DNA of 64,000 bases from Rodentibacter trehalosifermentans. Its GTDB lineage: Bacteria > Pseudomonadota > Gammaproteobacteria > Enterobacterales > Pasteurellaceae. The stretch is taken from contig NZ_MLHL01000055.1 of the NCBI RefSeq assembly GCF_002000545.1, forward strand, positions 1-64,000. The letters are read 5' to 3'. The notes below the pieces were generated by a model. That model saw only the letters and a program-made list of their open reading frames with translations. It did no database searches and was not told the origin of the DNA. Positions 31,600-41,777 of the stretch are shown piece after piece; position 1 is the stretch's first letter, and every line of letters starts with the position of its first letter. The translations under genes were made by a program, and so were the position numbers.

Positions 31600-32976
31600 A
31601 TGAAAATAGGGATAAAAAAGTGCGGTCTGTTTTTGTTCGGTTTTTGTGTTGGAAATGGGATGGCGGCAGAAAATCAAATTTTTTCTATTCGCTTGCAACA
31701 AGCCCCCATGGTATCAAGTTTGCAGGAACTTGCCTTGGTGCAAAGTACCAATTTGATTATGGACGATGAATTGGATGGTTCGCTTTCCTTACAATTAGAT
31801 AACGTAGATTTTGACCGGGTATTGAAATCGGTCGCCAAAATGAAAGGGCTTTCCTTACGGCGGGAAGACGGCATTTATTATTTAGGCAAAAAAACATTGG
31901 TTTCTTCGGCAATGGCATCGTTGCCCACTGGACAAGAGGTTTTGGCTCATATAAAACCGACCGACACCGCACTAATCAGTAAAACCGTTAAATTACACTT
32001 TGCCAAAGCCTCGGAAGTGATGAAATCCCTCACTACCGGTAGCGGATCATTACTTTCGGCAGTGGGGAGTATTGCCTTTGATGATCGGAGCAATATGTTG
32101 ATAATTCAAGATGATACACAATCCGTTAAAAATTTGCTGAAATTAATTAAGGAATTGGATAAGCCTATCGAGCAAATCGCCATTGAAGCCCGCATTGTCA
32201 CCATCACCGATGAAAGCCTGAAAGAGTTGGGCGTGCGTTGGGGGATTTTTTCTCCTACGGAAAATGCACATCGTATCAGCGGTAGCCTTGCGGCGAATGG
32301 TTTTGCCAATTTAACGGATAATTTAAACGTGAATTTTGCCACGAACACCACACCGGCCGGTTCTTTGGCATTGCAGGTTGCAAAAATTAACGGACGATTA
32401 TTAGACCTGGAATTGACCGCACTTGAGCGTGAAAACAGCGTTGAAATTATTGCCAGTCCAAGATTGCTCACTACCAACAAAAAAAGTGCCAGCATCAAGC
32501 AGGGGACGGAAATTCCCTATGTGGTGACGAACGGCAAAAACGATACCCAATCTGTTGAATTTCGTGAAGCGGTATTAGGATTGGAAGTTACGCCGCATAT
32601 TTCTAAAGACAATAATATTCTGTTGGATTTATTGGTTAGCCAAAATTCACCGGGCAGTCGGGTATCTTACGGGCAACAAAATAATGAGGTCGTGTCCATT
32701 GATAAACAGGAAATCAATACGCAGGTTTTTGCTAAAGACGGGGAGACTATTGTGTTAGGCGGCGTGTTTCACGATACCATCACCAAAGGGGTGGATAAAG
32801 TGCCGGTTTTAGGGGATATTCCGTTGATAAAACGTTTATTCAGTAAAGAAAGCGAACGCCATCAAAAACGTGAATTGGTGATTTTTGTCACGCCTCGCAT
32901 TCTTAAGCAAGGCGAAAGTTTGGAAGGGCTCAAACCCAAACCTAAACCTAAACCGAAAAACCTCTCAGAAAAATAA
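31600..32976 (+). CDS. comE: Competence secretin ComE (PilQ-like)
   Basis: A 458-residue outer-membrane secretin through which the pilus and incoming DNA pass. Signal peptide ends near GMAAEN; the short N-domains are about 25-170 (PMVSSLQELALVQSTNLIMDDELDGSLSLQLDNVDF), and the secretin core has IEARIVTITDESLKELGVRWG and the C-terminal VPVLGDIPLIKRLFSKESERHQKRELVIFVTPRIL. The C-terminus is a K-P repeat (KPKPKPKPK). TAGGAGGACAA is a strong ribosome site. A USS is written into the signal peptide as KKCGLF. Shorter than enterobacterial PilQ/HofQ-type proteins are not: HofQ is of similar size. Confidence 0.95.
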   Translation: MKIGIKKCGLFLFGFCVGNGMAAENQIFSIRLQQAPMVSSLQELALVQSTNLIMDDELDGSLSLQLDNVDFDRVLKSVAKMKGLSLRREDGIYYLGKKTLVSSAMASLPTGQEVLAHIKPTDTALISKTVKLHFAKASEVMKSLTTGSGSLLSAVGSIAFDDRSNMLIIQDDTQSVKNLLKLIKELDKPIEQIAIEARIVTITDESLKELGVRWGIFSPTENAHRISGSLAANGFANLTDNLNVNFATNTTPAGSLALQVAKINGRLLDLELTALERENSVEIIASPRLLTTNKKSASIKQGTEIPYVVTNGKNDTQSVEFREAVLGLEVTPHISKDNNILLDLLVSQNSPGSRVSYGQQNNEVVSIDKQEINTQVFAKDGETIVLGGVFHDTITKGVDKVPVLGDIPLIKRLFSKESERHQKRELVIFVTPRILKQGESLEGLKPKPKPKPKNLSEK

Positions 32977-32990
32977 TTGGGGAAATAAAA

Positions 32991-33689
32991 GTGCGGTTAA
33001 ATTTCAATGCATTTTTTCGGTTTAGTTGCGTGCTGTGCCAATCATCGTTGAAACAAGGTGCAAACGGTTTATGTTCGACCTGTAGGCGGAAGATTCAGTA
33101 TTATTCTTATTGTGCCGGGTGCGGTATGCCTTTGCCCTATATCGCCCTCCATTGTGGTTATTGTCGGCAAAATAAATTTATTTGGGATCGCATGGTCGTC
33201 ATCGGGCGTTACAATCCTCCCCTTTCCTATTTAATTCATCGCTTCAAATTTCAAAAACAATTTTGGCTTGACCGCACTTTGGCAAGTTTAATGTTACTAG
33301 CCGTTTATGAGGCGAGACGAACACAAGGGCTGAGTTTTCCCCAAGCGATTATTCCTGTTCCTCTCCACCATTTTCGTCAATGGCAACGGGGCTATAATCA
33401 AGCAGATTTATTGGCGAAAATCATTGCTCGATGGCTTGAAATTCCCTGTTTATCCCATATTGTTAAGCGGGTGAAACATACGCCTACCCAGCGTGGTTTA
33501 ACTGCAACCGCTCGGCGAAAAAACTTGAAAAATGCCTTTGAAATTGAGTTGTCAGCCTCCTTTCATTATCAACGGGTAGCTTTGCTTGATGATGTGATCA
33601 CCACGGGCAGCACGCTGAATGAGATCGCCAAATTATTACGTCAATCAGGTGTAAAAGAAATTCAGGTATGGGGATTGGCACGTGTTTAA
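32991..33689 (+). CDS. comF: Competence protein ComF
   Basis: A 232-residue cytosolic protein needed to bring DNA across the inner membrane. Six or more Cys near the N-terminus (CVLCQSSLKQ...CSTCRRK...CAGCGMPLP...CGYC) form a zinc-ribbon-like part; a phosphoribosyltransferase-type site follows (VALLDDVITTGSTLNEIAKLL). The start is GTG at 32991, inside a USS (aaaGTGCGGTtaa), with GGGGA 8 bases upstream. Last gene of the com operon, 14 bp after comE. Confidence 0.94.
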   Translation: MRLNFNAFFRFSCVLCQSSLKQGANGLCSTCRRKIQYYSYCAGCGMPLPYIALHCGYCRQNKFIWDRMVVIGRYNPPLSYLIHRFKFQKQFWLDRTLASLMLLAVYEARRTQGLSFPQAIIPVPLHHFRQWQRGYNQADLLAKIIARWLEIPCLSHIVKRVKHTPTQRGLTATARRKNLKNAFEIELSASFHYQRVALLDDVITTGSTLNEIAKLLRQSGVKEIQVWGLARV

Positions 33690-33787
33690 TCAGATTGGGT
33701 GATAGGTTTAATTCTGATAAAAAAGTGGAAAAAATACCGAGCTAGGCGTATCATCTGACAAATTTTCTCAAGTATTAAGGAATATTT

Positions 33788-34372
33788 ATGGAACAAATTA
33801 CTATCTCGGAAGCAGCACAGGCGCATTTTCGTAAATTATTGGAGACACAAGAAGAAGGCACAAATATTCGTATTTTTGTCGTCAACCCCGGCACACCGAA
33901 TGCGGAATGTGGTGTGTCGTATTGTCCACCAAATGCAGTGGAAGAAAGCGATATTGAAATGAAGTATGAGGGCTTTTCTGCTTTTGTTGATGAAATCAGT
34001 TTACCGTTTTTAGAGGAAGCGGAAATTGATTATGTCACAGAAGAACTGGGGACACAGCTCACATTAAAAGCACCGAATGCCAAAATGCGGAAAGTGGCGG
34101 ATGATGCACCGTTAATTGAGCGTGTGGAATATGTTATTCAAACCCAAATAAACCCGCAATTGGCAAGTCACGGCGGACGAATCACCCTCATTGAAATTAC
34201 CGAAGACGGTTATGCGGTTTTACAATTTGGCGGCGGCTGCAACGGTTGCTCAATGGTGGATGTGACCTTAAAAGACGGCGTGGAAAAACAGTTAGTCGGG
34301 CTTTTCCCTAATGAATTGAAGGGCGCAAAAGATATTACCGAGCATCAACGGGGCGATCATTCTTACTATTAA
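33788..34372 (+). CDS. nfuA: Fe-S cluster carrier NfuA
   Basis: A 194-residue protein delivering [4Fe-4S] clusters to apo-enzymes, especially under oxidative stress. An A-type-like N-terminal domain ([28 protein letters not shown]) without the usual Cys set is followed by the Nfu domain with the cluster ligands [19 protein letters not shown] (about 151-169). Follows comF in the same direction but with its own upstream gap of 98 bp. Same order in H. influenzae as I recall. Confidence 0.95.
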   Translation: MEQITISEAAQAHFRKLLETQEEGTNIRIFVVNPGTPNAECGVSYCPPNAVEESDIEMKYEGFSAFVDEISLPFLEEAEIDYVTEELGTQLTLKAPNAKMRKVADDAPLIERVEYVIQTQINPQLASHGGRITLIEITEDGYAVLQFGGGCNGCSMVDVTLKDGVEKQLVGLFPNELKGAKDITEHQRGDHSYY

Positions 34373-34482
34373 CCCTCCCAACTGAAGTTATCCGAATTTT
34401 ATCTTGGATGCCGGTGTGGTGTCCCTTATTGATGTCTAAAGAGCGGTTAATTTTTCTACGTTCTTATTTTCTTGATGCCGAT

Positions 34483-34498
34483 TGTGATCCGAATCACA
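34483..34498 (+). promoter_or_regulatory. CRP-N site upstream of hel
   Basis: TGTGA-tccgaa-TCACA is a perfect CRP core. The hel promoter probably has an extended -10, TGCTATACT (34557-34565), placing the CRP centre near -81. Binding is inferred from sequence only. Confidence 0.65.
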
Positions 34499-34589
34499 AA
34501 TTTGTAAGAATTTCTTTTTGATAGAAATAAAATCCCGTAAAACTTTACAGAAAACTTGCTATACTTTTTTCGCCTTATTTTATGTTTAA

Positions 34590-35423
<834 letters not shown>

Positions 35424-35438
35424 TTTTGATAAAAAAAC

Positions 35439-35469
35439 AAAGCGTTGCGGGAAAAGCAACGCTTTTTTT
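35439..35469. terminator. Terminator between hel and fabR
   Basis: AAAGCGTTGC (35439-35448), loop gggaaaa, GCAACGCTTT (35456-35465) and more Ts. Serves hel; fabR converges and stops at 35473. Confidence 0.9.
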
Positions 35470-35472
35470 ATG

Positions 35473-36096
35473 TTATTTAGGCAATTGTTTCTCTTTGGCA
35501 TTGGCAAAATCCGCTCCTTTTGCCATCATTCGGAGCTGTAAAATCACCCGCTGTTTAAGCTGTTCACGCTCTTGCTTTGTCATGTCCAGTGCATTGGCAC
35601 CGGCAGTGAACACTATGGTCACGATGCCTTCTGCTTGGACATAAGCGATATATGGCGAATATTGATGTTTTTGTGTGATATATTCCGCCAGCTCATCCAC
35701 AAAATGTTTAATTTCCCGCGCAGCCGCCGTGCGAAATGCTTGGGATGTACCGGAACTTTCCCGTAATAACAAGCGGAAGACGTTTGTGCTGTTTGTAATA
35801 AATTCAAAAAATGTATCAACGGATACGGCAATCACGCTCCCTCCTGCATCAATCCGCTTTCGAGCCTGACGCATAAGTTGGCGTAAAATTAAACCGGCTT
35901 CGTCTACCATTTCTAAGCCTAATTCATCCATATCGCTAAAATGGCGATAAAAAGAAGTGGGTGCAATGCCCGCTTCACGTGCCACTTCCCGCAAACTCAG
36001 GTTAGAAAAACTTTTCTCCGCACTTAATTGATTAAATGCGGCATCCACCAATGCTCTGCGTGTTTTTTCTTTTTGAATTGCACGGATCCCCGCCAT
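35473..36096 (-). CDS. fabR: TetR-family repressor of unsaturated fatty acid synthesis
   Basis: A 207-residue regulator that in E. coli represses fabA and fabB in response to acyl-CoA/ACP. HTH at about 8-55 ([47 protein letters not shown]) is near identical to the FabR pattern. The ligand domain has [25 protein letters not shown] overlaps the oxyR stop by one base (TAATG on the coding strand), so it is translated from the oxyR transcript. Confidence 0.93.
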   Translation of the reverse strand: MAGIRAIQKEKTRRALVDAAFNQLSAEKSFSNLSLREVAREAGIAPTSFYRHFSDMDELGLEMVDEAGLILRQLMRQARKRIDAGGSVIAVSVDTFFEFITNSTNVFRLLLRESSGTSQAFRTAAAREIKHFVDELAEYITQKHQYSPYIAYVQAEGIVTIVFTAGANALDMTKQEREQLKQRVILQLRMMAKGADFANAKEKQLPK

Positions 36097-37001
36097 TATT
36101 TTGCTCCTGCAAGGATAGATTTAACCGCAGAGCCGACCGCACTTGCTACGCGTTCATAACGATTACGCAATGGCGAGCCCGGACGATAAACCAAGGCGAT
36201 ACTGCGCGCCGGCTCAGGCGAATGGCAGGGAATATATTTCACCCCTTGGCGGGCTCCTTCATTTCGCACTGCCAGTTCCGGCATAAATGTCATACCGGCG
36301 TTAGCGGCAACCATATTGCGCAAGGTTTCAAGGCTTGTGGCTTGGAAATGTGAATTTTCCTTCGCACCGGCGGTAAAACAATAATCCAATGTTTGATTAC
36401 GTAAACAATGTCCATCATCCAACATCAACATTTCCTGCCCGGTCAGGCTGTTCATTGAGATATTTTTTTCTTTCGCCCAAGGATGTTCCTCTGACACCGC
36501 CAGTAACATTTTCTCTTCAAAAATAGGCACTTCAATAAACGCCTCGGTCTGTGGTACGCGGGCTAAAATGGCACAATCCAACCGTCCGGTTTCAAGTTGT
36601 TCTAACAATTGCTGAGTTTGGGCTTCATAAAGGAAAATTTCTAAATCGGGGAAGGCTTCCTTTAAAGTTGGTACGATGTAGGGGAGTAAATAAGGCCCCA
36701 CCGTTGGGATTAAACCAATATGCAACGGTCCTGTCATTTCTTTACCTTGGTTACTTGCCATTTCCTTTAGTAATTTTACTTCGCGTAAAACAGTGCGGGC
36801 TTGCTCCACCAATAACATTCCGGATTGGGTAAAGAGTACTTTTCGACTGGTGCGTTCTAATAAAATAATCCCAAGTTCGTCTTCAAGTTTACGAATTTGT
36901 CCACTTAAAGTGGGCTGACTGACATTACAGGAATCTGCTGCACGGCGGAAATGTTTGTGTTCGGATAACGCTACCAAGTATTCTAAATCGCGAATATTCA
37001 T
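36096..37001 (-). CDS. oxyR: Hydrogen peroxide-sensing regulator OxyR
   Basis: LysR-type activator of peroxide defence. The 301-residue protein starts at ATG 37001 ([22 protein letters not shown]) with GGAGA upstream; an in-frame extension of nine codons exists but does not match the family. The redox pair is present in [12 protein letters not shown] (about 199 and 208), which forms the disulfide on oxidation. It is divergent from the peroxiredoxin-glutaredoxin gene, with an OxyR-type site between them, and followed by fabR. Confidence 0.96.
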   Translation of the reverse strand: MNIRDLEYLVALSEHKHFRRAADSCNVSQPTLSGQIRKLEDELGIILLERTSRKVLFTQSGMLLVEQARTVLREVKLLKEMASNQGKEMTGPLHIGLIPTVGPYLLPYIVPTLKEAFPDLEIFLYEAQTQQLLEQLETGRLDCAILARVPQTEAFIEVPIFEEKMLLAVSEEHPWAKEKNISMNSLTGQEMLMLDDGHCLRNQTLDYCFTAGAKENSHFQATSLETLRNMVAANAGMTFMPELAVRNEGARQGVKYIPCHSPEPARSIALVYRPGSPLRNRYERVASAVGSAVKSILAGAK

Positions 37002-37014
37002 CAAATCTCCTCTT

Positions 37015-37051
37015 ATAGAAAAAGTCAATTGAAAAAATAGAATTAATTGAT
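37015..37051. promoter_or_regulatory. OxyR quarter-site array
   Basis: ATAG (37015), CAAT (37026), ATAG (37037) and TGAT (37048) fall on the 11-bp steps of the OxyR consensus ATAG-N7-CTAT-N7-ATAG-N7-CTAT; two quarters match fully, two partly. It ends at the -35 of the divergent promoter. Confidence 0.65.
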
Positions 37052-37080
37052 TGCAACTATATCATAAGTTTGACTATAAT
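37051..37080 (+). promoter_or_regulatory. Sigma70 promoter of the peroxiredoxin-glutaredoxin gene
   Basis: TTGCAA (37051-37056), 18-bp spacer, TATAAT (37075-37080), 44 bp before the ATG. OxyR quarter sites touch the -35, the expected layout for activation. Confidence 0.7.
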
Positions 37081-37124
37081 CCAGCCCGAAAATAAAACTT
37101 CACGTCAATAAGTAAGGAGAAAAT

Positions 37125-37856
37125 ATGGCACTAACCGACATGACCGGTAAAAAAGTACCGAGCGTTACATTCCACACCCGTCAAGGCGATGCTTGGGTTG
37201 ATGTGACCACTGATGAATTATTTAACAATAAAACTGTTGTAGTATTTTCACTTCCGGGTGCGTTTACTCCGACCTGTTCATCTACCCACTTACCGCGTTA
37301 CAACGAATTGGCTTGCGAATTTAAAGCGGCGGGCGTGGATGACATTATCTGTATTTCGGTGAATGACACCTTCGTAATGAATGCTTGGAAAGCGGATCAA
37401 GAATCCGAAAATATCACTGTGATCCCGGATGGTAACGGTGAATTTACCGAAGGCATGGGTATGCTTGTCGGTAAAGAAGATTTAGGTTTCGGTAAACGTT
37501 CTTGGCGTTATTCTATGCTTGTTAAAAACGGCGTTGTAGAAAAAATGTTTATTGAACCGGAAGAGCCGGGCGATCCGTTCAAAGTGTCTGATGCGGACAC
37601 GATGATCAAATATTTAAAACCGGGTTGGGAAGCAAAACCTTCCGTTACGGTATTCACCAAACCGGGCTGCCCGTTCTGTGCTAAAGCAAAAGCATTATTA
37701 AAAGCGAAAGATTACACTTTTGAAGAAATCGTTTTAGGTCGTGATGCAAGTACCATCTCTGTTCGTGCGATCACCGGCAAAACCAGTGTGCCACAAGTCT
37801 TTATCGGCGGTGAATACATTGGCGGTAGCGATGATTTAGAAAAATACTTTGCCTAA
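37125..37856 (+). CDS. Hybrid peroxiredoxin-glutaredoxin (PGdx)
   Basis: A 243-residue glutathione-dependent peroxidase. The N-terminal peroxiredoxin-5-type domain has the peroxidatic Cys in [16 protein letters not shown] (about 47-62); the C-terminal glutaredoxin domain begins near 172 with [20 protein letters not shown], active site CPFC, and ends with [19 protein letters not shown]. The fusion is typical of Haemophilus and some marine and pathogenic bacteria. GTAAGGAGAAA is a strong ribosome site. Reduces peroxides using GSH; regulated by OxyR next door. Confidence 0.96.
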   Translation: MALTDMTGKKVPSVTFHTRQGDAWVDVTTDELFNNKTVVVFSLPGAFTPTCSSTHLPRYNELACEFKAAGVDDIICISVNDTFVMNAWKADQESENITVIPDGNGEFTEGMGMLVGKEDLGFGKRSWRYSMLVKNGVVEKMFIEPEEPGDPFKVSDADTMIKYLKPGWEAKPSVTVFTKPGCPFCAKAKALLKAKDYTFEEIVLGRDASTISVRAITGKTSVPQVFIGGEYIGGSDDLEKYFA

Positions 37857-37903
37857 TGTAGGAAAGCGATTTTAGCGGATTAATTTAATTTGGAACTTTA
37901 ACG

Positions 37904-37936
37904 AAAAAGCCAAATCCTTAGGGAATTTGGCTTTTT
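37904..37936. terminator. Bidirectional terminator between convergent genes
   Basis: AAAAAGCCAAAT (37904-37915) and ATTTGGCTTTTT (37925-37936) form a 12-bp stem with a 9-nt loop. Confidence 0.92.
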
Positions 37937-37948
37937 GTTATTCAATCC

Positions 37949-38845
37949 TTATTGGCATTTGTGTAAATCAACATTCCAATTTGCACCGGAGTAAACGTCA
38001 TAGGTTTTAGAAAAACTATCCATATTTAGTGCAAAAGATACATTCAGCAAACTATTTAAATAAAGTAACGGTTTTCCTTCTTCCACATCGCCAAAACTGC
38101 TTACATAAGGCATTTTCCCCGAATATTTAATTTGCTCTCCTTCTTTGATTTCAACACAAGCTAAATCCCCTTTTTTAATGTTGGATTTTTCTAATAACTC
38201 ATCGGTAATATTTGTCCACACATTGCCATATTGAATATCTAAAATAGGAATGTTGCCTTTTAGATGCCCTTGTTCCAATACTGGTTTTTGATAAGGAATC
38301 ACCAGCACTTTTTTCTCTAATTCATTTCCCACTTCTTCAAATGGAATCGTACCTGAGGCAAGTCTTGCACCGGTATAAGCATAGACATCACGCCCGTGGA
38401 ATGTATAGGATTTTTCAGAGCCGGAAAGACGGTTTTTCTTTTCATCAATTTCTCTCACTGATTCAATGCCTAAATGTTCTGCTACTAAAGTTAATGTGCC
38501 GTTATCAGGAGTGACAAAATAATGCCCTGTCTTAGTTTTTAACACGACCGATTTGCGATCCGTCCCCACACCGGGATCGACCACGCTGACAAAAACAGTT
38601 CCCGGCTTCCAATAAGGGGCGGTTTGATGTAAACGATATGCCGCTTGCCAAATATCATAAGGCGGAATTTCGTGCGTTAAATCAAACATTTTGAGGTTTT
38701 CATCTACGGAAAACGCCACGCCCTTCATCGCCGAAACTGCACCGTCTTTCAAACTGAAATCCGTTTGTAAAACAAGGGCATTATCCGCCAAAACCATTTT
38801 GGAACAGGCGAGAGTAAGAATAAAGGGTAAAAGTTTTTTTGTCAT
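37949..38845 (-). CDS. Exported SAM hydroxide adenosyltransferase-like protein (DUF62)
   Basis: A 298-residue member of the SAM chlorinase/fluorinase/hydrolase family, most of which hydrolyse S-adenosylmethionine to adenosine and methionine. Motifs: LQTDFSLKDGAVSAMKGVAF (about 26-45), VSVVDPGVGTDRKS (about 86-99), VTPDNGTLT (about 111-119) and FHGRDVYA (about 149-156). The unusual point is a clear N-terminal signal peptide, MTKKLLPFILTLACSKMVLA/DNA, which suggests a periplasmic protein, where SAM is not expected. The lipobox-like LTLAC is poor. Substrate therefore uncertain. Standalone gene with a strong terminator. Confidence 0.85.
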   Translation of the reverse strand: MTKKLLPFILTLACSKMVLADNALVLQTDFSLKDGAVSAMKGVAFSVDENLKMFDLTHEIPPYDIWQAAYRLHQTAPYWKPGTVFVSVVDPGVGTDRKSVVLKTKTGHYFVTPDNGTLTLVAEHLGIESVREIDEKKNRLSGSEKSYTFHGRDVYAYTGARLASGTIPFEEVGNELEKKVLVIPYQKPVLEQGHLKGNIPILDIQYGNVWTNITDELLEKSNIKKGDLACVEIKEGEQIKYSGKMPYVSSFGDVEEGKPLLYLNSLLNVSFALNMDSFSKTYDVYSGANWNVDLHKCQ

Positions 38846-38986
38846 ATTTTCTCCTTATGGAAATGGTGAATGTTAGAAAACGCTTAATATTAAAAAATGC
38901 CACCGTTTTTTCAATGTTCGTCAAATCATCTAGGAGATTTGGTAAATATCCCGCATTTTAAAATCTTCCTCAAATTTGACCGCACT

Positions 38987-39460
38987 TTACCCCTTGATTA
39001 ACGCCATCAATTTGTCGCCGAAGAAATAAAAAATCAGCCCAAAGCCGACAATTGCCAAACCAATGAGTTTTGTACTATTGACCTCCCTTACCGGCATACC
39101 GATTAAGCCAAAGTGATCAATCGTTGAGGCCGCAAGAAGTTGACCGACAATGATAAAAAATAACATTGCAGTAATGCCGAGTTTCGGGGCAAGTAATATC
39201 GTAGTAAACACCGCCAGCGCTCCCAATGCACCGCCTAATAATTTCCACCAAGGTTGGTGTGGTAGTGCGCTCAGGTTTTGCCATAAATCTGCTTTGAATA
39301 AGGCAATAAAAAAGAGCAGGATTGTGCCCACCGCAAAGGAAATAAACGTAGCGATAATAGGTTCGTTACCTACCGCTTTTGCAAGCTGGGTATTAATAGC
39401 TGATTGGGATGCCAACGCCACTCCTGCGATAAATGCAATTAATATATAAATGAAAAACAT
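38987..39460 (-). CDS. DMT-family (YdcZ/DUF606) membrane protein, single domain
   Basis: A 157-residue protein with five hydrophobic helices (IYILIAFIAGVALASQSAIN..., IIATFISFAVGTILLFFIAL..., WWKLLGGALGALAVFTTILLAP, AMLFFIIVGQLLAASTIDHFGLIG, LIGLAIVGFGLIFYF). This is one half of the duplicated relative at 54993. The family may export small metabolites; substrate unknown. The start has GGAGGGG upstream (ctccgaacc on the plus strand). A USS lies just past its stop. Confidence 0.85.
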   Translation of the reverse strand: MFFIYILIAFIAGVALASQSAINTQLAKAVGNEPIIATFISFAVGTILLFFIALFKADLWQNLSALPHQPWWKLLGGALGALAVFTTILLAPKLGITAMLFFIIVGQLLAASTIDHFGLIGMPVREVNSTKLIGLAIVGFGLIFYFFGDKLMALIKG

Positions 39461-39601
39461 AGCCCCTCCGAACCAAGAAAATTATAGAAGTTTTGCAACA
39501 ATCGTCAAATGGGAAAATGCTTATAAAATTGACCACACTTTATTTTTTTACGCGGCTATCGTGCTATACTCGCGACCCATTATGACAAAGAAATAATTAT
39601 T

Positions 39602-40921
39602 ATGATTAAAAAAGCAGGTTTAACAGGGCTTCTGTTATTCGGTATGTTTTTTGGTGCCGGCAATTTGATTTTTCCTCCGAGTTTAGGGGCGTTATCCGGC
39701 GGGCAATTTTGGCCGGCGATTTTAGGGTTTGTGTTATCCGGTGTCGGCATTGCCGTACTCACCCTGATAATAGGTATGCTAAATCCCAAAGGCTATGTGG
39801 ATGAAATTTCGCAAAAAATTTCACCTTGGTTTGCGACCCTTTATTTAGTGATGCTCTATCTTTCCATCGGCCCTTTTTTCGCTATTCCCCGCACGGCAAC
39901 GGTTGCTTATGAAGTGGGCATTGCACCCATGTTGTCGGAAAATACCGGGGCAAAGGAATTAGGACTATTTACACTATGTTATTTTCTTGCTGCTTATTTT
40001 ATCGCTCTCAATCCGTCTAAAATCTTAGATAGCATCGGTCGCATTCTCACGCCGATTTTCGCTCTATTAATTGTAGCGTTAGTGGGATTGGGTATTGCCA
40101 AATACGGTGCTGATTTGCCACAAACGGCAAGCGGCGATTACGCCCAAAATGCTTTTGGTACTGGCTTTATTGAAGGTTATAACACTTTGGACGCACTGGC
40201 TTCTGTGGCATTCAGTTTAGTGGCAATTCAAACGCTGAAACAGCTGGGTTTTCGCTCTCGTAAAGAATATGTATCAACCATTTGGTTGGTCGGTATTGTC
40301 GTGGCATTGGGCTTTAGTGTGCTTTACATCGGACTTGCTTATCTGGGTAATCGTTTCCCTGTGCCGATGGAAGTGATGAATACCGATATCAATAAAGGCG
40401 TGTATATTTTATCCCAAGCTACGCAGGCTATTTTTGGCAAATCCGCCCAATGGTTTTTAGCGGTCATGGTGGCAATGACCTGTTTCACCACCACCGCAGG
40501 GTTAATCGTTTCTACCGCTGAATTTTTCGCAAGCCGTTTCCCACACTTTTCCTACAAACACTATGCCGGTCTGTTTACTTTAATGGGATTAGCGGTCGCC
40601 AATTTGGGTTTGAATGCGATTATTCATTTTTCATTGCCTGTATTATTGATTCTTTACCCCATCACCATTTCCATCGTTATGTTAGTGATAGTCAATAAAT
40701 ATGTGGCTTTGTCAAAAATAGGTATGCAACTCACGATTGCCTTTGTCACCATCGTTTCACTTGCAAGCGTACTGGGCGAACAATTCCAAGTTCTATTGCT
40801 TCAACAATGGATCAACCATCTACCTTTTGCCGATCTTTCGTTACCTTGGTTCATTCCGTCATTGGTGGGATTGATGCTCGCCTTGGTTTTGCCCCATCGC
40901 CAAAAGGGGAATAACGAATAA
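39602..40921 (+). CDS. brnQ: Branched-chain amino acid:Na+ symporter
   Basis: A 439-residue LIVCS-family carrier importing leucine, isoleucine and valine. About 12 membrane helices; signature GLLLFGMFFGAGNLIFPPSLGALSG at the N-terminus, and YLSIGPFFAIPRTATVAYEVG (about 89-109), plus LDALASVAFSLVAIQTLK. Start ATG 39602 has only a weak ribosome site; a -10-like TATACT lies near 39562. A MITE copy and a terminator follow. Confidence 0.95.
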   Translation: MIKKAGLTGLLLFGMFFGAGNLIFPPSLGALSGGQFWPAILGFVLSGVGIAVLTLIIGMLNPKGYVDEISQKISPWFATLYLVMLYLSIGPFFAIPRTATVAYEVGIAPMLSENTGAKELGLFTLCYFLAAYFIALNPSKILDSIGRILTPIFALLIVALVGLGIAKYGADLPQTASGDYAQNAFGTGFIEGYNTLDALASVAFSLVAIQTLKQLGFRSRKEYVSTIWLVGIVVALGFSVLYIGLAYLGNRFPVPMEVMNTDINKGVYILSQATQAIFGKSAQWFLAVMVAMTCFTTTAGLIVSTAEFFASRFPHFSYKHYAGLFTLMGLAVANLGLNAIIHFSLPVLLILYPITISIVMLVIVNKYVALSKIGMQLTIAFVTIVSLASVLGEQFQVLLLQQWINHLPFADLSLPWFIPSLVGLMLALVLPHRQKGNNE

Positions 40922-40953
40922 AAAGAGCGGTTAATTTCGTAATAGTTTTCGAA

Positions 40954-41113
40954 ATTATGTAGCAGTTGCACAAATTTGATTTTAGGTTTATCGGTAGGGA
41001 TACATTGTGTTTTCTTTATAAAATTCAATTATTTCAATATGTTACAATCTGACACGCACAGCGTGTCGCTACATTTTATCGAAATGATGGCTTTTGTGCA
41101 TTTACTACATAAT
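40954..41113. repeat. Palindromic MITE-like element, copy 2
   Basis: Ends attatgtagcagttgcacaa (40954-40973) and tttgtgcatttactacataat (41093-41113) are near-perfect inverted repeats. The centre has tcggtagggatacattgtg and gacacgcacagcgtgtcgctac, diverged from copy 1 at 21065-21238. Noncoding, downstream of brnQ. Confidence 0.75.
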
Positions 41114-41145
41114 CCGATAGTTTTCGTGATGATGTCGCAATCAAC

Positions 41146-41172
41146 AAAACGCACCAAAAGGTGCGTTTTTTT
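41146..41172 (+). terminator. Terminator downstream of brnQ and MITE copy 2
   Basis: AAAACGCACC (41146-41155), loop aaaa, GGTGCGTTTT (41160-41169) and TTT. It may be the original brnQ terminator, separated from the gene by the inserted element. Confidence 0.88.
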
Positions 41173-41240
41173 ATGGAATTTGGGGGGAATCAGGATAGCT
41201 ATAAATCCCCAAATAAAGTTTGTGTATCAGCGGCATTGAC

Positions 41241-41501
41241 CTAAAGGGCAGTAAAGAAAGCGATTAAGCCCAATATAACGCCGGGGGAATTGGCTAAGGC
41301 AACGGGTAAATCCCGTTTTTGTTTGAATAATCCATAAGTAACCCATAGACTACAATTCACAGCCGTTGCCAGAGGCTGTAAAATCCCCCCCTTTTGTCCT
41401 GTAAGATTTAAATTTATTTGCTCTAAATAAGAAACATACATACAAACTGCGGTAAAAGTTGCGATCCATCCTAAAATAGTAATAAAACGTTGATTCGTCA
41501 T
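41241..41501 (-). CDS. SemiSWEET-type sugar transporter
   Basis: An 86-residue three-helix membrane protein of the PQ-loop/SemiSWEET family, which works as a homodimer to pass sugars or small polar solutes. Helix 1 (FITILGWIATFTAVCMYVSYLEQI), then LQPLATAVNCSLWVTYGLF containing the conserved Asn/Trp of the family, and helix 3 (PVALANSPGVILGLIAFFTAL). AGGAG precedes the ATG. The 276 bp upstream (41502-41777) has no gene I can recognise. Confidence 0.88.
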   Translation of the reverse strand: MTNQRFITILGWIATFTAVCMYVSYLEQINLNLTGQKGGILQPLATAVNCSLWVTYGLFKQKRDLPVALANSPGVILGLIAFFTAL

Positions 41502-41777
41502 TTTTTCTCCTCATGTTTATTGCTAATTTTTTACTTTTGGTAAAAAATTTCGATTTATTATAACTTATTTTTATATAAAAGTAAATTTAAGACTAGTTTA
41601 GGCATAATTAACCTGCCGGTTACCGTCTTTGACGGAGTCTTGTTCTACCCAATTAGGGGATGAGATCTCCACTGTGGGGAAAGATTAAGAGAGATGAGGA
41701 AATTAAAATTTATCGAAAATAAAAGGTCGGGCAGAAAAGGCGGCATTATTTTCAGACCGAACTTTTGAGAGATGGTT

